NCBI RefSeq assembly: GCF_023806125.1
Contig: NZ_JAMSKT010000015.1
Coordinates: forward strand, 1-64,000
Source: Clostridium caldaquaticum
GTDB lineage: Bacteria > Bacillota > Clostridia > Clostridiales > Clostridiaceae
Reading direction: 5' to 3'
Length of the DNA: 64,000 nt
Below are positions 18,775 through 27,801 of this stretch, piece after piece. Under the pieces are notes generated by a model that was not told where the DNA came from, made no database searches, and saw only the letters and a list, made by a program, of their open reading frames with translations. The translations under genes and the position numbers were made by a program. Each line of letters starts with the position of its first letter. Position 1 is the stretch's first letter.

Positions 18775-20142
18775 ATGGAATATACATTAAGTGAGCTTCA
18801 AAGTTGGAATGAAGAAATTGAGAATTTGGCTGAAAAGCTAGGATTAGATTTTTATGAGCAGGAATTTGAGATTATAGGCTATAATGACATGTTAGCTTAT
18901 GAAGCTTATGTTGGTATGCCTTCTAGGTATCCTCACTGGAGTTTTGGAAAGTCTTATGAGAGAAATAGAACAATGTATAGGTATAATCTCACAGGGCTCC
19001 CTTATGAAATGGTTATAAATTCTGATCCTTGCCTTGCCTATCTTATGAAGGAAAATACTTTGCTGCTTCAAATATTAACTATGGCTCATGTATATGGACA
19101 TAATGACTTTTTTAAGAATAATAGATTGTTTAGAGAAGGGACTAGAGCAGATTACACTATTGAAATGTTTAAAAGCCATGCAGATAGAATAAGAAGCTAT
19201 ATAAACGACCCTAGTATAGGTTATGAAAAGGTGGAGAGGGTTTTAGATGCAGCTCATGCTATAAAGCTTCAAATTTCAAGAGTGGCAGGAGAGAAAAAGA
19301 TAACGGATAAAGAAATAGCTAAGAATCTTATAGAAGATTATAGGAAAAAATGTGAGGTGCGAAGCATCTTAGAGCCTTATGAAAAGCCAGAACCGCCAGA
19401 TGTAAGCAAGATTCCCCTTGAGCCAGAGGAAGATATAATTTATTTTATTATGAAATATGGAAATTTAGCTGAGTGGGAAAAAAATATACTTCAAATAGTT
19501 AGAGACGAAACACTTTATTTTATACCTCAAATAGAGACAAAGATAATGAATGAAGGATGGGCAAGTTATTGGCACTATACTATATTAAAAGAACTTGAGC
19601 TTCCAGCTTCACTGCATCTTGAATTTATTAAGCGGCATAACGACGTAGTAGCACCTTGGAGAGGCGGTTTAAATCCTTATTTCTTAGGTTTTAAAATGTT
19701 TCAGGATATTGAAAAAAGATATGGAAGAGAAAAAATATTTGAAGTGCGTGAATTAGAGCGCGATTCTTCCTTCCTGAGAAGATATCTGACTCAGGAGCTA
19801 AGCGAAGAGCTTCACCTATTTGAATACGTAAAAAAAAGCAGCGACTACTTTATTGAGGAAGTTTCAGATGAACAGGGATTTCCTAATATTAGAAATGTTC
19901 TTTGTGAAAATTGCGGTATGGGAATGGTTCCTGTTATAAGAGTTATAGATATGAATTTGAAGGATAGGTCTTTAACGCTGGAGCATGTTTTTGACGGAAG
20001 GGAGTTGAATTTAAATTATGCAGAAGCCACGTTAAAGTATCTTCAGGAACTATGGGGACACAGCGTAACTTTAATAACCAAGTCTAATGGAAATGAGGTT
20101 AAGTTAAACTGCAATGAAAAAAAGGTAACTTTTAAATTATAG
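18775..20142 (+). CDS. spoVR: SpoVR family protein (spore cortex-related)
   Basis: This 455-residue protein shows typical SpoVR segments: YEAYVGMPSRYPHWSFGK, MAHVYGHNDFFKNNRLF, IMNEGWASYWHYTIL and NPYFLGFKMFQDIEKRYG. The HVYGH and EGWASYWH elements suggest a metal site. In B. subtilis SpoVR is needed for normal cortex formation; the biochemical activity is not known. AAGGAGGG overlaps the end of yhbH and is seven bases from the ATG, two bases after the yhbH stop. It is last in the operon, before two hairpins. Confidence 0.94.
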   Translation: MEYTLSELQSWNEEIENLAEKLGLDFYEQEFEIIGYNDMLAYEAYVGMPSRYPHWSFGKSYERNRTMYRYNLTGLPYEMVINSDPCLAYLMKENTLLLQILTMAHVYGHNDFFKNNRLFREGTRADYTIEMFKSHADRIRSYINDPSIGYEKVERVLDAAHAIKLQISRVAGEKKITDKEIAKNLIEDYRKKCEVRSILEPYEKPEPPDVSKIPLEPEEDIIYFIMKYGNLAEWEKNILQIVRDETLYFIPQIETKIMNEGWASYWHYTILKELELPASLHLEFIKRHNDVVAPWRGGLNPYFLGFKMFQDIEKRYGREKIFEVRELERDSSFLRRYLTQELSEELHLFEYVKKSSDYFIEEVSDEQGFPNIRNVLCENCGMGMVPVIRVIDMNLKDRSLTLEHVFDGRELNLNYAEATLKYLQELWGHSVTLITKSNGNEVKLNCNEKKVTFKL

Positions 20143-20148
20143 TATTTA

Positions 20149-20196
20149 ACCCTGTTAAGCAGCTTTATTAAAGCTTATGCATAACAGGGTGTTTTT
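20149..20196 (+). terminator. Terminator of the prkA-yhbH-spoVR operon
   Basis: ACCCTGTTA (20149-20157) pairs with TAACAGGGT (20182-20190), with further AAGC/GCTT pairing inside, then GTTTTT. Confidence 0.8.
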
Positions 20197-20222
20197 AAAT
20201 ATCTAATCACAAGAGTTTATAG

Positions 20223-20275
20223 AGGCTAGTAAAATAATAATTTAAGAAATAATTATTGTTTCACTAGCCTTTTTC
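20223..20275 (+). terminator. Second hairpin terminator between spoVR and the MATE gene
   Basis: AGGCTAGT pairs with ACTAGCCT around a second AT-rich helix, then TTTTTCAT. The T tract lies on the plus strand only, so it is a back-up for spoVR rather than the end signal of the convergent MATE gene. Confidence 0.65.
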
Positions 20276-20282
20276 ATCTAAT

Positions 20283-21656
20283 TTATGAAGTAGCTTTAAT
20301 AACAACATGGTTTTTCCATTTTCCGTTTTTAAGCCTTATAAGGTATAAGGCTCCTCTAACAATCCAATCAATATACATACCTAGCCATACTCCAATAAGT
20401 CCTAATCCAAAGGTAATTCCAAGAAAATAACCTAGTGTGATTCTAAAAATCCACATGCCTATCACTGCAGTTATCATAGTATATTTAACGTCCCCAGCTC
20501 CTTTTAATCCAGCTGGAAGAACAAATGAACAAGACCAGGCTATAATAAAAAGAGCATTTATTTTTATAAGATTAGAAGATAAATTAATTACATCCATACT
20601 TGAAGTATATAAAGATGTTAAAAATGTAGACAAGGGAGCTGATATTAAACCTAATATAGTTAAACATAAAGTTGAAAATAAAACTAAGTATTTTAAAGAG
20701 CTTTCAGCTTCATCGCTTTTACCCTTCCCCATTTTCTGTCCTACAATAGCTGTAGCTGCAATACTTAGAGCCATGCCGGGAATATTAAGCATGCTGGCTA
20801 TTGAGTCAGAAATTGCATTTGAAGCTATAGCTACTGTTCCCATACTTACAATATAAATCTGTGTAATAAGCTTTCCACAGTTAAAAAGTAAAGATTCAAT
20901 ACTGGCAGGTATGCCAATGTTGAATATAGGATTTAGAAGCTCTTTGTCAAAGTTAAACACAGTTAGTTTTGTGAGTTTTATTATTCTTGAGCCTCTTAAT
21001 AATATATACATAATTATAAATGTTCCAAGGGCTCTAGATATAGCTATTCCAAGAGCTGCTCCTGTAATTCCCATACCAGCAATATTTACAGTAAAATGAG
21101 TATTATTTATGTATATACCATATATTAAAACATAGCTTAAAACAACATTAACAATGTTCATATAAATAGTAATCATCATTGGAGTTTTTGTATCACCTGC
21201 ACCACGAAGTACACCTTTAGCAACTAAATCTATGGACATTAGAGGATAAGTAAGAAGAGTTATAGCTAAGTATATGAATACAGAGCTTATTACCTGAGCT
21301 TCTGCTGAGCCAAATAAAATATTTATTACAGGATATCTGAAAATCCAAGTAATAATAGTAATAACTAGAGAAAGTAAAATTGAAGCATAAAGAGCCTGTT
21401 TAGCAGAAGCATTTGCTTTTTTTATATTTCCCTGTCCTATAAATTGAGCTACAACTACAGTGCCTCCAACTGACAGTGCAGAAAAAAAGGCAATGAAAAT
21501 ATTGTTTATAGAGTTAACCATTCCTATTGCCGAAACTGCCTCTTTACCAAGGTTTCCTGCCATTATTGTATTAATCATACCCATAGACATTACAAAAACC
21601 TGCTCCCAAAGTATAGGCATTGCAAGTTTTAATACATCCTTTTTTATAAGTTTCAT
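20283..21656 (-). CDS. MATE family multidrug efflux transporter
   Basis: The 457-residue membrane protein has about twelve membrane segments in two halves. It begins MKLIKKDVLKLAMPILWEQV and contains GMINTIMAGNLGKEAVSAIG near the start and LRGAGDTKTPM in the first half. The second half repeats the pattern with GLKGAGDVKYTM. These are the NorM/DinF-type MATE features: sodium- or proton-coupled export of cationic drugs, substrate unknown. AAGGAG precedes the ATG at 21656; an upstream in-frame ATG lacks such a site. Confidence 0.92.
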   Translation of the reverse strand: MKLIKKDVLKLAMPILWEQVFVMSMGMINTIMAGNLGKEAVSAIGMVNSINNIFIAFFSALSVGGTVVVAQFIGQGNIKKANASAKQALYASILLSLVITIITWIFRYPVINILFGSAEAQVISSVFIYLAITLLTYPLMSIDLVAKGVLRGAGDTKTPMMITIYMNIVNVVLSYVLIYGIYINNTHFTVNIAGMGITGAALGIAISRALGTFIIMYILLRGSRIIKLTKLTVFNFDKELLNPIFNIGIPASIESLLFNCGKLITQIYIVSMGTVAIASNAISDSIASMLNIPGMALSIAATAIVGQKMGKGKSDEAESSLKYLVLFSTLCLTILGLISAPLSTFLTSLYTSSMDVINLSSNLIKINALFIIAWSCSFVLPAGLKGAGDVKYTMITAVIGMWIFRITLGYFLGITFGLGLIGVWLGMYIDWIVRGALYLIRLKNGKWKNHVVIKATS

Positions 21657-21802
21657 AGTTATCTCCTTTATTTTGAATGACTTTTTCAATAATATTATAA
21701 CTCTATATTAATTAAAATTTAACATAGTAAACCGATTATTTACAATTTTGTAATAAGACTAAAGTACTAAAAAGTATGTGAAATTTATTACATAAATAGT
21801 TG

Positions 21803-21842
21803 AAAAGGACATGTTGAAAATTATTCATCATGTCCTTTATCG
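21803..21842 (-). terminator. Terminator overlapping the 3' end of the greA-like gene
   Basis: On the minus strand AAAGGACATG pairs with CATGTCCTTT and is followed by TTCAACTATT. The 5' arm contains codons for the last residues (DKGHDE), so the gene and its terminator share sequence. The T tract is weak. Confidence 0.5.
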
Positions 21843-22303
21843 TAGGCAACCTTTTCGATTTTAACAGAATATTTTCCTTCAGGAGATACTACTGTTACTT
21901 CTTCATTAACTTTATGCTTGTATATAGCTCTTCCTAAGGGTGATTCTATGCTTATTTTATTGTTTATTGGATCTGCTTCTATAGTTGTAACGATATGAAA
22001 ATCTTCTACATCATCATCAGATAAAAATCTAATAGAGACAATTTTTCCTATTCCCACTTCATCTTCAGCAGTATCATCTTGTATAATCTTAGCGGTTCTT
22101 ATCATCCTTTCAAGATGGCGTATTCTGCCTTCGTTCCTAGCTCTGTCTCTTTTTGCTGCTTTGTATTCAAAGTTTTCGCTTAAGTCCCCCTGAGCTCTAG
22201 CTTCTTTAAGATCCTCGTTAATCTGTTTTCTTACTACTACCTTTCTGTATTCAATTTCTTCTTTCAATTTGTTTATTGCTTCTAAAGTGAGATAATTGTG
22301 CAA
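21821..22303 (-). CDS. greA: Transcript cleavage/elongation factor, GreA/GreB family
   Basis: The 160-residue protein has a coiled-coil N-terminus (LTLEAINKLKEEIEYRK, then EARAQGDLSENFEYKAAK) and a C-terminal FKBP-like domain (SIESPLGRAIYKHKVNEEV). It rescues backtracked RNA polymerase by inserting its acidic tip into the secondary channel. I chose the TTG at 22303, which lies behind AGAAGGA and gives normal GreA length; an upstream in-frame ATG would add 16 atypical residues. KAAKRDRARNEGRIRHLE departs from the usual GreA text, so it may be a second Gre paralogue. Confidence 0.85.
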   Translation of the reverse strand: MHNYLTLEAINKLKEEIEYRKVVVRKQINEDLKEARAQGDLSENFEYKAAKRDRARNEGRIRHLERMIRTAKIIQDDTAEDEVGIGKIVSIRFLSDDDVEDFHIVTTIEADPINNKISIESPLGRAIYKHKVNEEVTVVSPEGKYSVKIEKVAYDKGHDE

Positions 22304-22609
22304 TTTAATCCTTCTTTCTAATATATAATATGATATATTATATATTAGCATAATTTATTCAATTCTATAAGTTTTTCAGAAGGTACAAAATTTTTAAAAG
22401 AGTACCGGTATATTATCCATAAATATTTTCTTGAATAATAATTTTACATTACTTTATATTCAGTTTTGAGTTTTGTAAATTAAATTATATTATATATGGT
22501 TATATAGCTTATATATTAAAGTAATAGTATAATAATTCATAGCTATTTAAAAATAAGTCATAACAACTGATAATTGATATGTGCGTACTAAAAATGCAGG
22601 AGGGTATAT

Positions 22610-23152
22610 ATGGAACAAAATAATGAGTTAAAATATGAGATTGCAACCTTTGCAGGAGGATGTTTTTGGTGTATGATTTCACCTTTTAAAAAATTAGAGG
22701 GTGTGTTAGATATTAGAAGCGGGTATACTGGTGGGCATAAAGAAAATCCTACCTACATAGAAGTAAAGGCTCAGACCACAGGACACTATGAAGCAGTACA
22801 AATTGCTTTTGATCCTGATGTTGTAAGCTATGAAACCTTGCTTGAGATTTTCTGGAGACAGATTGATCCAACAGATGCGGAAGGACAGTTTCAAGATAGA
22901 GGAAGCTCATATAGAGCTGCAATATTTTATGAAAATGAAGAACAACGAATAAAAGCAGAGGCTTCTAAAAAAGTATTAGAAGAATCAAAAAGGTTTGATA
23001 AGCCAATAGTTACAGAAATACTCCCTGCTTCAGAGTTTTATCCGGCAGAAGAATATCATCAGGATTTTTATATTAAAAATCCAATAGAGTATATGAAAGA
23101 CAGACAGGCGTCTGGGAGAGATGAGTTTATAAAGAAGTATTGGGGAGAATAA
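22610..23152 (+). CDS. msrA: Peptide-methionine (S)-S-oxide reductase MsrA
   Basis: The 180-residue enzyme reduces methionine-S-sulfoxide in proteins. Catalytic Cys18 lies in FAGGCFWCMISPFKKL. SGYTGGHKENPTYIEV, FWRQIDPTDAEGQFQDRGSS and YRAAIFY are family hallmarks. It closely follows the B. subtilis MsrA pattern and ends without an MsrB domain. AGGAGGG lies eight bases before the ATG. The 258 bases upstream (22352-22609) are AT-rich and show no element I can name. Confidence 0.96.
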   Translation: MEQNNELKYEIATFAGGCFWCMISPFKKLEGVLDIRSGYTGGHKENPTYIEVKAQTTGHYEAVQIAFDPDVVSYETLLEIFWRQIDPTDAEGQFQDRGSSYRAAIFYENEEQRIKAEASKKVLEESKRFDKPIVTEILPASEFYPAEEYHQDFYIKNPIEYMKDRQASGRDEFIKKYWGE

Positions 23153-23259
23153 CAGAAATTATTAAAATGCCACCTTATATTGAGTATAGTATAGTGCTAA
23201 TGGGTACAATATATAAAATATATTGCATTATAAATTTATTTTTAAATGAGGTAATTTAT

Positions 23260-23796
23260 ATGAGAATAGGTTTAGTACGACATTTCAAAGTAGATTTATA
23301 TAGAAGCAGGTTTATGACCTCAAGGGAATATAATGAGCATATGTACAATTACGACAGAGCAGAGGTTATTCCAAATGAACTTGTAATTGATAAGGATTGG
23401 GATAAGTGCTATTGTAGCAGCATGCCAAGAGCAATAACTACTGCTAGAACTATTTATCACGGAGATATGATAATTACTGATAAACTTGTAGAAATACCTG
23501 CAGCAGCCTGGTTAAATTTAAATATTAAGCTTCCTTATTATTTATGGGCAGTATTAGCTAGGTTTGCATGGATGAGGAATCATTTCTCTCAACCAGAAGG
23601 AAGAATTAAAACCTTAAAGAGAATCAATGAAATATTAAATGTTATTTTAAGTGAAAATGAAAAAGACAGCAATATTTTGATTGTAAGTCATGCAGGAACT
23701 CTTTATGAGATAAAAAAGCTACTAAGGAAAAAAGGTTTTAAAGGTGAAGGTTTTTTGAAGGCCAGCAATGGAAGATTATATGTTTATGAACGTTAA
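23260..23796 (+). CDS. Histidine phosphatase (phosphoglycerate mutase-like) family protein
   Basis: The 178-residue protein carries the phosphatase core: LVRHFKV near the start (the usual RHG is RHF), CYCSSMPRAITTARTI and a second catalytic His in ILIVSHAGTLYEI. The substrate is unknown; the family includes sugar-phosphate and nucleotide phosphatases. The ATG at 23260 follows GAGGTAATT and begins MRIGLVRHF; longer in-frame versions would begin inside msrA. It lies 107 bases after msrA, possibly with its own promoter. Confidence 0.82.
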   Translation: MRIGLVRHFKVDLYRSRFMTSREYNEHMYNYDRAEVIPNELVIDKDWDKCYCSSMPRAITTARTIYHGDMIITDKLVEIPAAAWLNLNIKLPYYLWAVLARFAWMRNHFSQPEGRIKTLKRINEILNVILSENEKDSNILIVSHAGTLYEIKKLLRKKGFKGEGFLKASNGRLYVYER

Positions 23797-23828
23797 TAAG
23801 CAGTTTTTAAGAAGGTGGTTAAATAACA

Positions 23829-23857
23829 TTGACAAAGAAAGTTTAATATTATAAGAT
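23829..23857 (+). promoter_or_regulatory. Probable luxS promoter
   Basis: TTGACA (23829-23834) lies 17 bases from TAAGAT (23852-23857), about 46 bases before luxS. The -35 is perfect and the -10 weak. No SAM riboswitch is visible in the short leader. Confidence 0.5.
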
Positions 23858-23903
23858 TACACTAAAATATGTGTAGAATAAGGAATAAAAGGGAGAATTC
23901 ACA

Positions 23904-24359
23904 ATGGTTAAAGTAGAAAGTTTTTTATTAGATCATACAAAGCTTAAAGCTCCATTTGTTAGAAAATGCGGTGTACTTCAAGGACCAAAGGGAGATTATG
24001 TTTCGAAGTTTGATTTAAGATTCATGCAGCCAAATTTAGAAGAACTTCCAACAGCTGCAATTCATACATTGGAACATTTATTAGCAGGATACATGAGAGA
24101 AAAATTAGACAGTATAATAGATATTTCACCAATGGGCTGCAGAACAGGTTTTTATCTAGTAGCTTGGGGTGATGTAGAAGTTGATGCAGTAATAGAAGCA
24201 CTTAATTATTCCTTAAAAAAGGTTATAGAAACAGAAGCTGTTCCAGCAACTACTGCAGTAGAGTGTGGAAATTACAGAGATCATTCTCTATTTGCAGCAA
24301 AGGAATACGCAAAATATGTGCTACATAAAGGAATAAGCAGCAACATTTATGGTAAATAA
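23904..24359 (+). CDS. luxS: S-ribosylhomocysteine lyase (autoinducer-2 synthesis)
   Basis: The 151-residue enzyme splits S-ribosylhomocysteine to homocysteine and DPD, the precursor of AI-2. Metal ligands are His54 and His58 in AAIHTLEHLL and Cys121 in AVECGNYRDH. The catalytic Cys79 sits in PMGCRTGFYLVAWG. It starts MVKVESFLLDHTKLKAPFVR, as in other LuxS proteins. It is a single-gene unit behind a TTGACA promoter and ends at a strong terminator. No pfs or methionine-cycle gene is next to it. Confidence 0.97.
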   Translation: MVKVESFLLDHTKLKAPFVRKCGVLQGPKGDYVSKFDLRFMQPNLEELPTAAIHTLEHLLAGYMREKLDSIIDISPMGCRTGFYLVAWGDVEVDAVIEALNYSLKKVIETEAVPATTAVECGNYRDHSLFAAKEYAKYVLHKGISSNIYGK

Positions 24360-24371
24360 TATAGTCTAGTA

Positions 24372-24409
24372 AAATAAAGTGAAGTAAGATTCTTCACTTT
24401 ATTTTTTTT
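24372..24409 (+). terminator. Terminator of luxS
   Basis: The 13-bp stem AAATAAAGTGAAG / CTTCACTTTATTT has a 7-base loop and runs into TTTTTT. Confidence 0.9.
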
Positions 24410-24431
24410 CTAAATAATAGCCTATAACTAA

Positions 24432-24460
24432 TTGACATCATTAAAACAAAGATATATAAT
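24432..24460 (+). promoter_or_regulatory. Promoter of the histidine operon
   Basis: Consensus TTGACA (24432-24437) and TATAAT (24455-24460) are exactly 17 bases apart, about 61 bases before hisZ. The leader is too short for a T-box, and none is seen. Confidence 0.8.
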
Positions 24461-24521
24461 TTTATTAATTTAATACGATAAAGTGATAAATTAATGAAGT
24501 GAAATTTAAGGATGTGAAACT

Positions 24522-25736
24522 ATGAAAACTTTAAAAAGATATATACCAGAAGGTGCAAGAGATTTACTTTTTGAAGAATGCAGCAGCAAGTATGAAATAC
24601 TAAATAAGTTAAGAAATTTATATATTGGAAGTGGTTTTTTAGAAATATCCTCTCCTACATTGGAGTTTTTCGATGTGTTTTATGATGAAACTATAGCTTT
24701 AGAGCAGGAAAGAATGTATAAGCTTTTTGATAATAGAGGGAGAATTTTAGTGCTAAGACCTGATATGACAACTCCAGCTGCCAGAATAGCTGCTACAAAG
24801 CTTAAAGAAGCAGTTTATCCATTAAGAGTCTGCTATAGTGGCAATATTTTTAGAATGAATGACTTTTACGAAGGGAAAAATAGCGAAATAACACAGTCTG
24901 GAATTGAGATAATTGGGACTGAAAATGTAAGAGCTGATTCAGAAGTCATAATAACTGCAATAAAAGGATTATTAGCTATAGGTTTAAAGAATTTTCAAGT
25001 GGAGCTTGGACAGGCTGAATTTTTTAAAGGTTTAATAGAAAATTTAGACTTGGATAATGAACAATTAGATAATCTTAGAACTTTTATTGAGAGAAAGAAT
25101 TTTTCAGCCTTAAGAGAGTTTGTGGAGAAAAATGAGAAAAGTTTTAAAGAAAGTGCACAGGCGCTGAAAAGTTTGCCAGAACTATTTGGAGGAGAAGAAA
25201 TTTTTGACAAGGCAAGGAATTTAACGGGTAATAAAAGAGCATTGCAGGCTATAGAAAATATTGAATTAATATATAAAAATATTGAAAGTGTGGGGTTATT
25301 GAAACATGTATCCATAGATTTAGGAATGATTCAGCACATGGATTATTATACAGGAATAATTTTTAGAGGCTACAGCAGCGAAATAGGCAGCAATATTTTA
25401 AGTGGAGGCAGATACGATAATTTAGTATCTAATTTTGGAAGCGGTATGCCTGCAACAGGTTTTGCAATAAATGTAGATAATGCTATGACTGCTCTTAAAA
25501 GACAAGGTTATAAAAAAGATGAGGAAAGAAAAGTTTTAATACATTACAGCAGTAATTTTACAAAAAAAGCTTATGAACTTGTTGATAATATAAGGGCAAA
25601 AGGAGTGGTAGCAGAACTTACACTGTTTGATAGGGAGGATAAAAGTTTAGAATATGCTAAAACTAAAGGTTTTGAAAAAGTGATATTTATAAAAGAAAAT
25701 GGAACAGTTATTGAAGAAGATTTAAAGACAGAATAA
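24522..25736 (+). CDS. hisZ: ATP phosphoribosyltransferase regulatory subunit HisZ
   Basis: The 404-residue protein is a histidyl-tRNA-synthetase-like paralogue that forms the catalytic and regulatory complex with short-form HisG. Class II motifs persist: [34 protein letters not shown] and [15 protein letters not shown]. The C-terminal end lacks a full anticodon-binding domain, which separates it from HisS. It is first in the operon, with AAGGATGTG before the ATG and 35 bases to the hisG start, as usual in organisms with short HisG. Confidence 0.93.
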   Translation: MKTLKRYIPEGARDLLFEECSSKYEILNKLRNLYIGSGFLEISSPTLEFFDVFYDETIALEQERMYKLFDNRGRILVLRPDMTTPAARIAATKLKEAVYPLRVCYSGNIFRMNDFYEGKNSEITQSGIEIIGTENVRADSEVIITAIKGLLAIGLKNFQVELGQAEFFKGLIENLDLDNEQLDNLRTFIERKNFSALREFVEKNEKSFKESAQALKSLPELFGGEEIFDKARNLTGNKRALQAIENIELIYKNIESVGLLKHVSIDLGMIQHMDYYTGIIFRGYSSEIGSNILSGGRYDNLVSNFGSGMPATGFAINVDNAMTALKRQGYKKDEERKVLIHYSSNFTKKAYELVDNIRAKGVVAELTLFDREDKSLEYAKTKGFEKVIFIKENGTVIEEDLKTE

Positions 25737-25771
25737 GTAATAGGTTGGGTTTAAGGAGTATGGAGGAGAGT

Positions 25772-26413
25772 ATGAGGAATATAAGAATTGCACTTACAAA
25801 GGGAAGATTAGAAAAATATGCAGTAAATATGTTTGAAGCTATAGGTGTAGATTGTACAGAGCTTAAGGATAAGGGTAGAAAACTTATATTTAAAGATGAT
25901 AAAAGTGGAATAGAATTTGTTCTTGTAAAATCTGCAGATGTATTGACTTATGTAGAACATGGAGTTGTAGATATAGGAATAGTAGGTAAAGATACTTTAA
26001 TGAATCAAAACAAGGATTTTTATGAGGTGGTAGATTTAAAGGTTGGAAAGTGTATGTTTGCACTGGCAGCTCTTCCTGATTTTTTAGATTCTCAGAGTTA
26101 TAATGTTAAAAAAATTGCTACTAAGTATCCAACAGTAGCTAGAAACTATTTTAGAAACAAGGGAGAAGATGTGGAAATTATTAAAATTGATGGTTCTGTA
26201 GAATTAGCACCTATTTTAGGCTTAGCAGATGCCATAGTGGATATTGTTGAAACTGGAAGTACCTTAAAGGAAAACGGACTTATAATTGTAGATAAGATAT
26301 GCGATATTAGTGCAAGAATGATAGTAAATAAGGCAAGCATGAAGATACGTAAGGAGAGAATAGGAAGCTTAATAGAGAAGGTACAAAGCTATGTAGATAA
26401 TAATCAAGGGTAG
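25772..26413 (+). CDS. hisG: ATP phosphoribosyltransferase, short catalytic subunit
   Basis: The 213-residue HisG catalyses the first step, PRPP plus ATP to phosphoribosyl-ATP. The short form lacks the C-terminal regulatory domain and needs HisZ. Motifs: [26 protein letters not shown] and [18 protein letters not shown], the PRPP-binding loop. Start at 25772 behind GGAGGAG; an ATG 12 bases upstream has a poorer spacing. About 90 bases separate it from hisD, the largest gap in the operon. Confidence 0.95.
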   Translation: MRNIRIALTKGRLEKYAVNMFEAIGVDCTELKDKGRKLIFKDDKSGIEFVLVKSADVLTYVEHGVVDIGIVGKDTLMNQNKDFYEVVDLKVGKCMFALAALPDFLDSQSYNVKKIATKYPTVARNYFRNKGEDVEIIKIDGSVELAPILGLADAIVDIVETGSTLKENGLIIVDKICDISARMIVNKASMKIRKERIGSLIEKVQSYVDNNQG

Positions 26414-26505
26414 GGTTAAGGGTTACTACTTGTCGCAGCAATATATAAAATATGTTATATGAGCAGGAGGCTTAACTAAGAAGTTTATAGTAAAGGAGAG
26501 TTAAG

Positions 26506-27801
26506 ATGATTAAAATTGTTAGTGGCAATAGCTTAGAAGGCAAGGAATATATGAAATCTTTAAAGGAAAGAGCAGAAGCTGTTCAAGTCGATGTTATAAA
26601 TAGAGTTAATAAAATACTTGAGGATGTAAAGCAGAGAGGAGAAGATGCTGTCATTGAATATACTCAAAAGTTTGACAGCGAAAAAGTAAATAGTGATAAC
26701 TTTGTAGTTACAAAAGAGGAAATTCAGGAGGCTTATAATAAGGCTGATAAGGATTTTATAGAAGCTCTTAAAGCTGCAATAGTTAATATAAAGGATTTTC
26801 ACGAAAAACAAAAGAGAAATTCTTGGATTACTACAAAAGATAAGGCAGTAATAATGGGGCAGACAATAAGAGGGCTTAGTAATGTAGGTATTTATGTTCC
26901 CGGTGGTACAGCTGCCTATCCATCTTCAGTGCTTATGAATGCTGTGCCTGCTAAGGTTGCTGGGGTTGAGAACTTGTACATGGTTACTCCGCCTTCAAAG
27001 GATGGCAGTATAAATCCTAATATACTTGTGGCAGCGGATTTAGTAGGGGTAAATAAGATATTTAAGGTTGGTGGAGCACAGGCGGTAGGGGCTTTAGCTT
27101 ATGGAACAGAAAGTGTGCCAAAGGTAGATAAGATAGTTGGACCGGGGAATATATATGTAGCCATGGCTAAAAGAGCAGTTTATGGTGTAGTAGATATAGA
27201 TATGATAGCAGGACCGAGCGAAATTTTAATAATTGCAGATGAAAGCGCAGACCCTAAGTACGTGGCAGCAGATTTAATGTCTCAAGCTGAACATGACGTT
27301 TTGGCTTCTTCAATACTTGTAACTACTTCTTTAAAATTAGGTGAAAAGGTAAAGGCTGAATTAGAAAGACAGATAGAAAATTTAAGCCGCAAAGATATTA
27401 TTAAAACTTCGCTAGAAAATTACGGGGCTATTATTGTTGTAGAGAATATTAGTAAAGCTATTAAAATGGCAAATGAAATTGCTCCAGAGCATTTAGAAGT
27501 TATAGTTTCAGAGCCTTTATTACTACTTGGAGATTTAAAAAATGCAGGTTCTATCTTTCTAGGTTCTTATTCTCCAGAGCCTCTTGGAGATTATTTTGCA
27601 GGACCAAACCACGTACTGCCAACCAGTGGAACAGCAAGATTTTTTTCACCGCTTTCAGTAGATGATTTTGTAAAGAAATCAAGTTATATATATTACTCAA
27701 GAACTGCTTTAAAAGAGGCTAAGGATCAAATTATGAAACTTGCAGAGGTAGAAGGACTTACTGCTCATGCAAATTCTATTAAAGTGAGGTTTGAAGAATG
27801 A
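26506..27801 (+). CDS. hisD: Histidinol dehydrogenase
   Basis: The 431-residue zinc enzyme performs the last two oxidations, histidinol to histidine, using NAD. Seen: NVGIYVPGGTAAYPSSVLMN, VGGAQAVGALAYG, the signature IDMIAGPSEILIIADESADP and LSQAEHDV-type text (LMSQAEHDVLASS). The normal length for the family is about 430. AAGGAGAG precedes the ATG. The stop overlaps the hisC start by four bases (ATGA). Confidence 0.97.
   Translation: MIKIVSGNSLEGKEYMKSLKERAEAVQVDVINRVNKILEDVKQRGEDAVIEYTQKFDSEKVNSDNFVVTKEEIQEAYNKADKDFIEALKAAIVNIKDFHEKQKRNSWITTKDKAVIMGQTIRGLSNVGIYVPGGTAAYPSSVLMNAVPAKVAGVENLYMVTPPSKDGSINPNILVAADLVGVNKIFKVGGAQAVGALAYGTESVPKVDKIVGPGNIYVAMAKRAVYGVVDIDMIAGPSEILIIADESADPKYVAADLMSQAEHDVLASSILVTTSLKLGEKVKAELERQIENLSRKDIIKTSLENYGAIIVVENISKAIKMANEIAPEHLEVIVSEPLLLLGDLKNAGSIFLGSYSPEPLGDYFAGPNHVLPTSGTARFFSPLSVDDFVKKSSYIYYSRTALKEAKDQIMKLAEVEGLTAHANSIKVRFEE

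Noticed and set aside
22610-22700. MsrA motif GCFWCMISPF lacks the Glu of the common GCFWxxE
   Set aside because: The same pattern (GCFWCMVKPF) is recalled from B. subtilis MsrA, so it is a normal Firmicute variant.
23140-23259. In-frame extension of the histidine phosphatase overlapping msrA
   Set aside because: No ribosome site, untypical residues, and a good AGGTAATT-ATG start at the conserved MRIGLVRHF.
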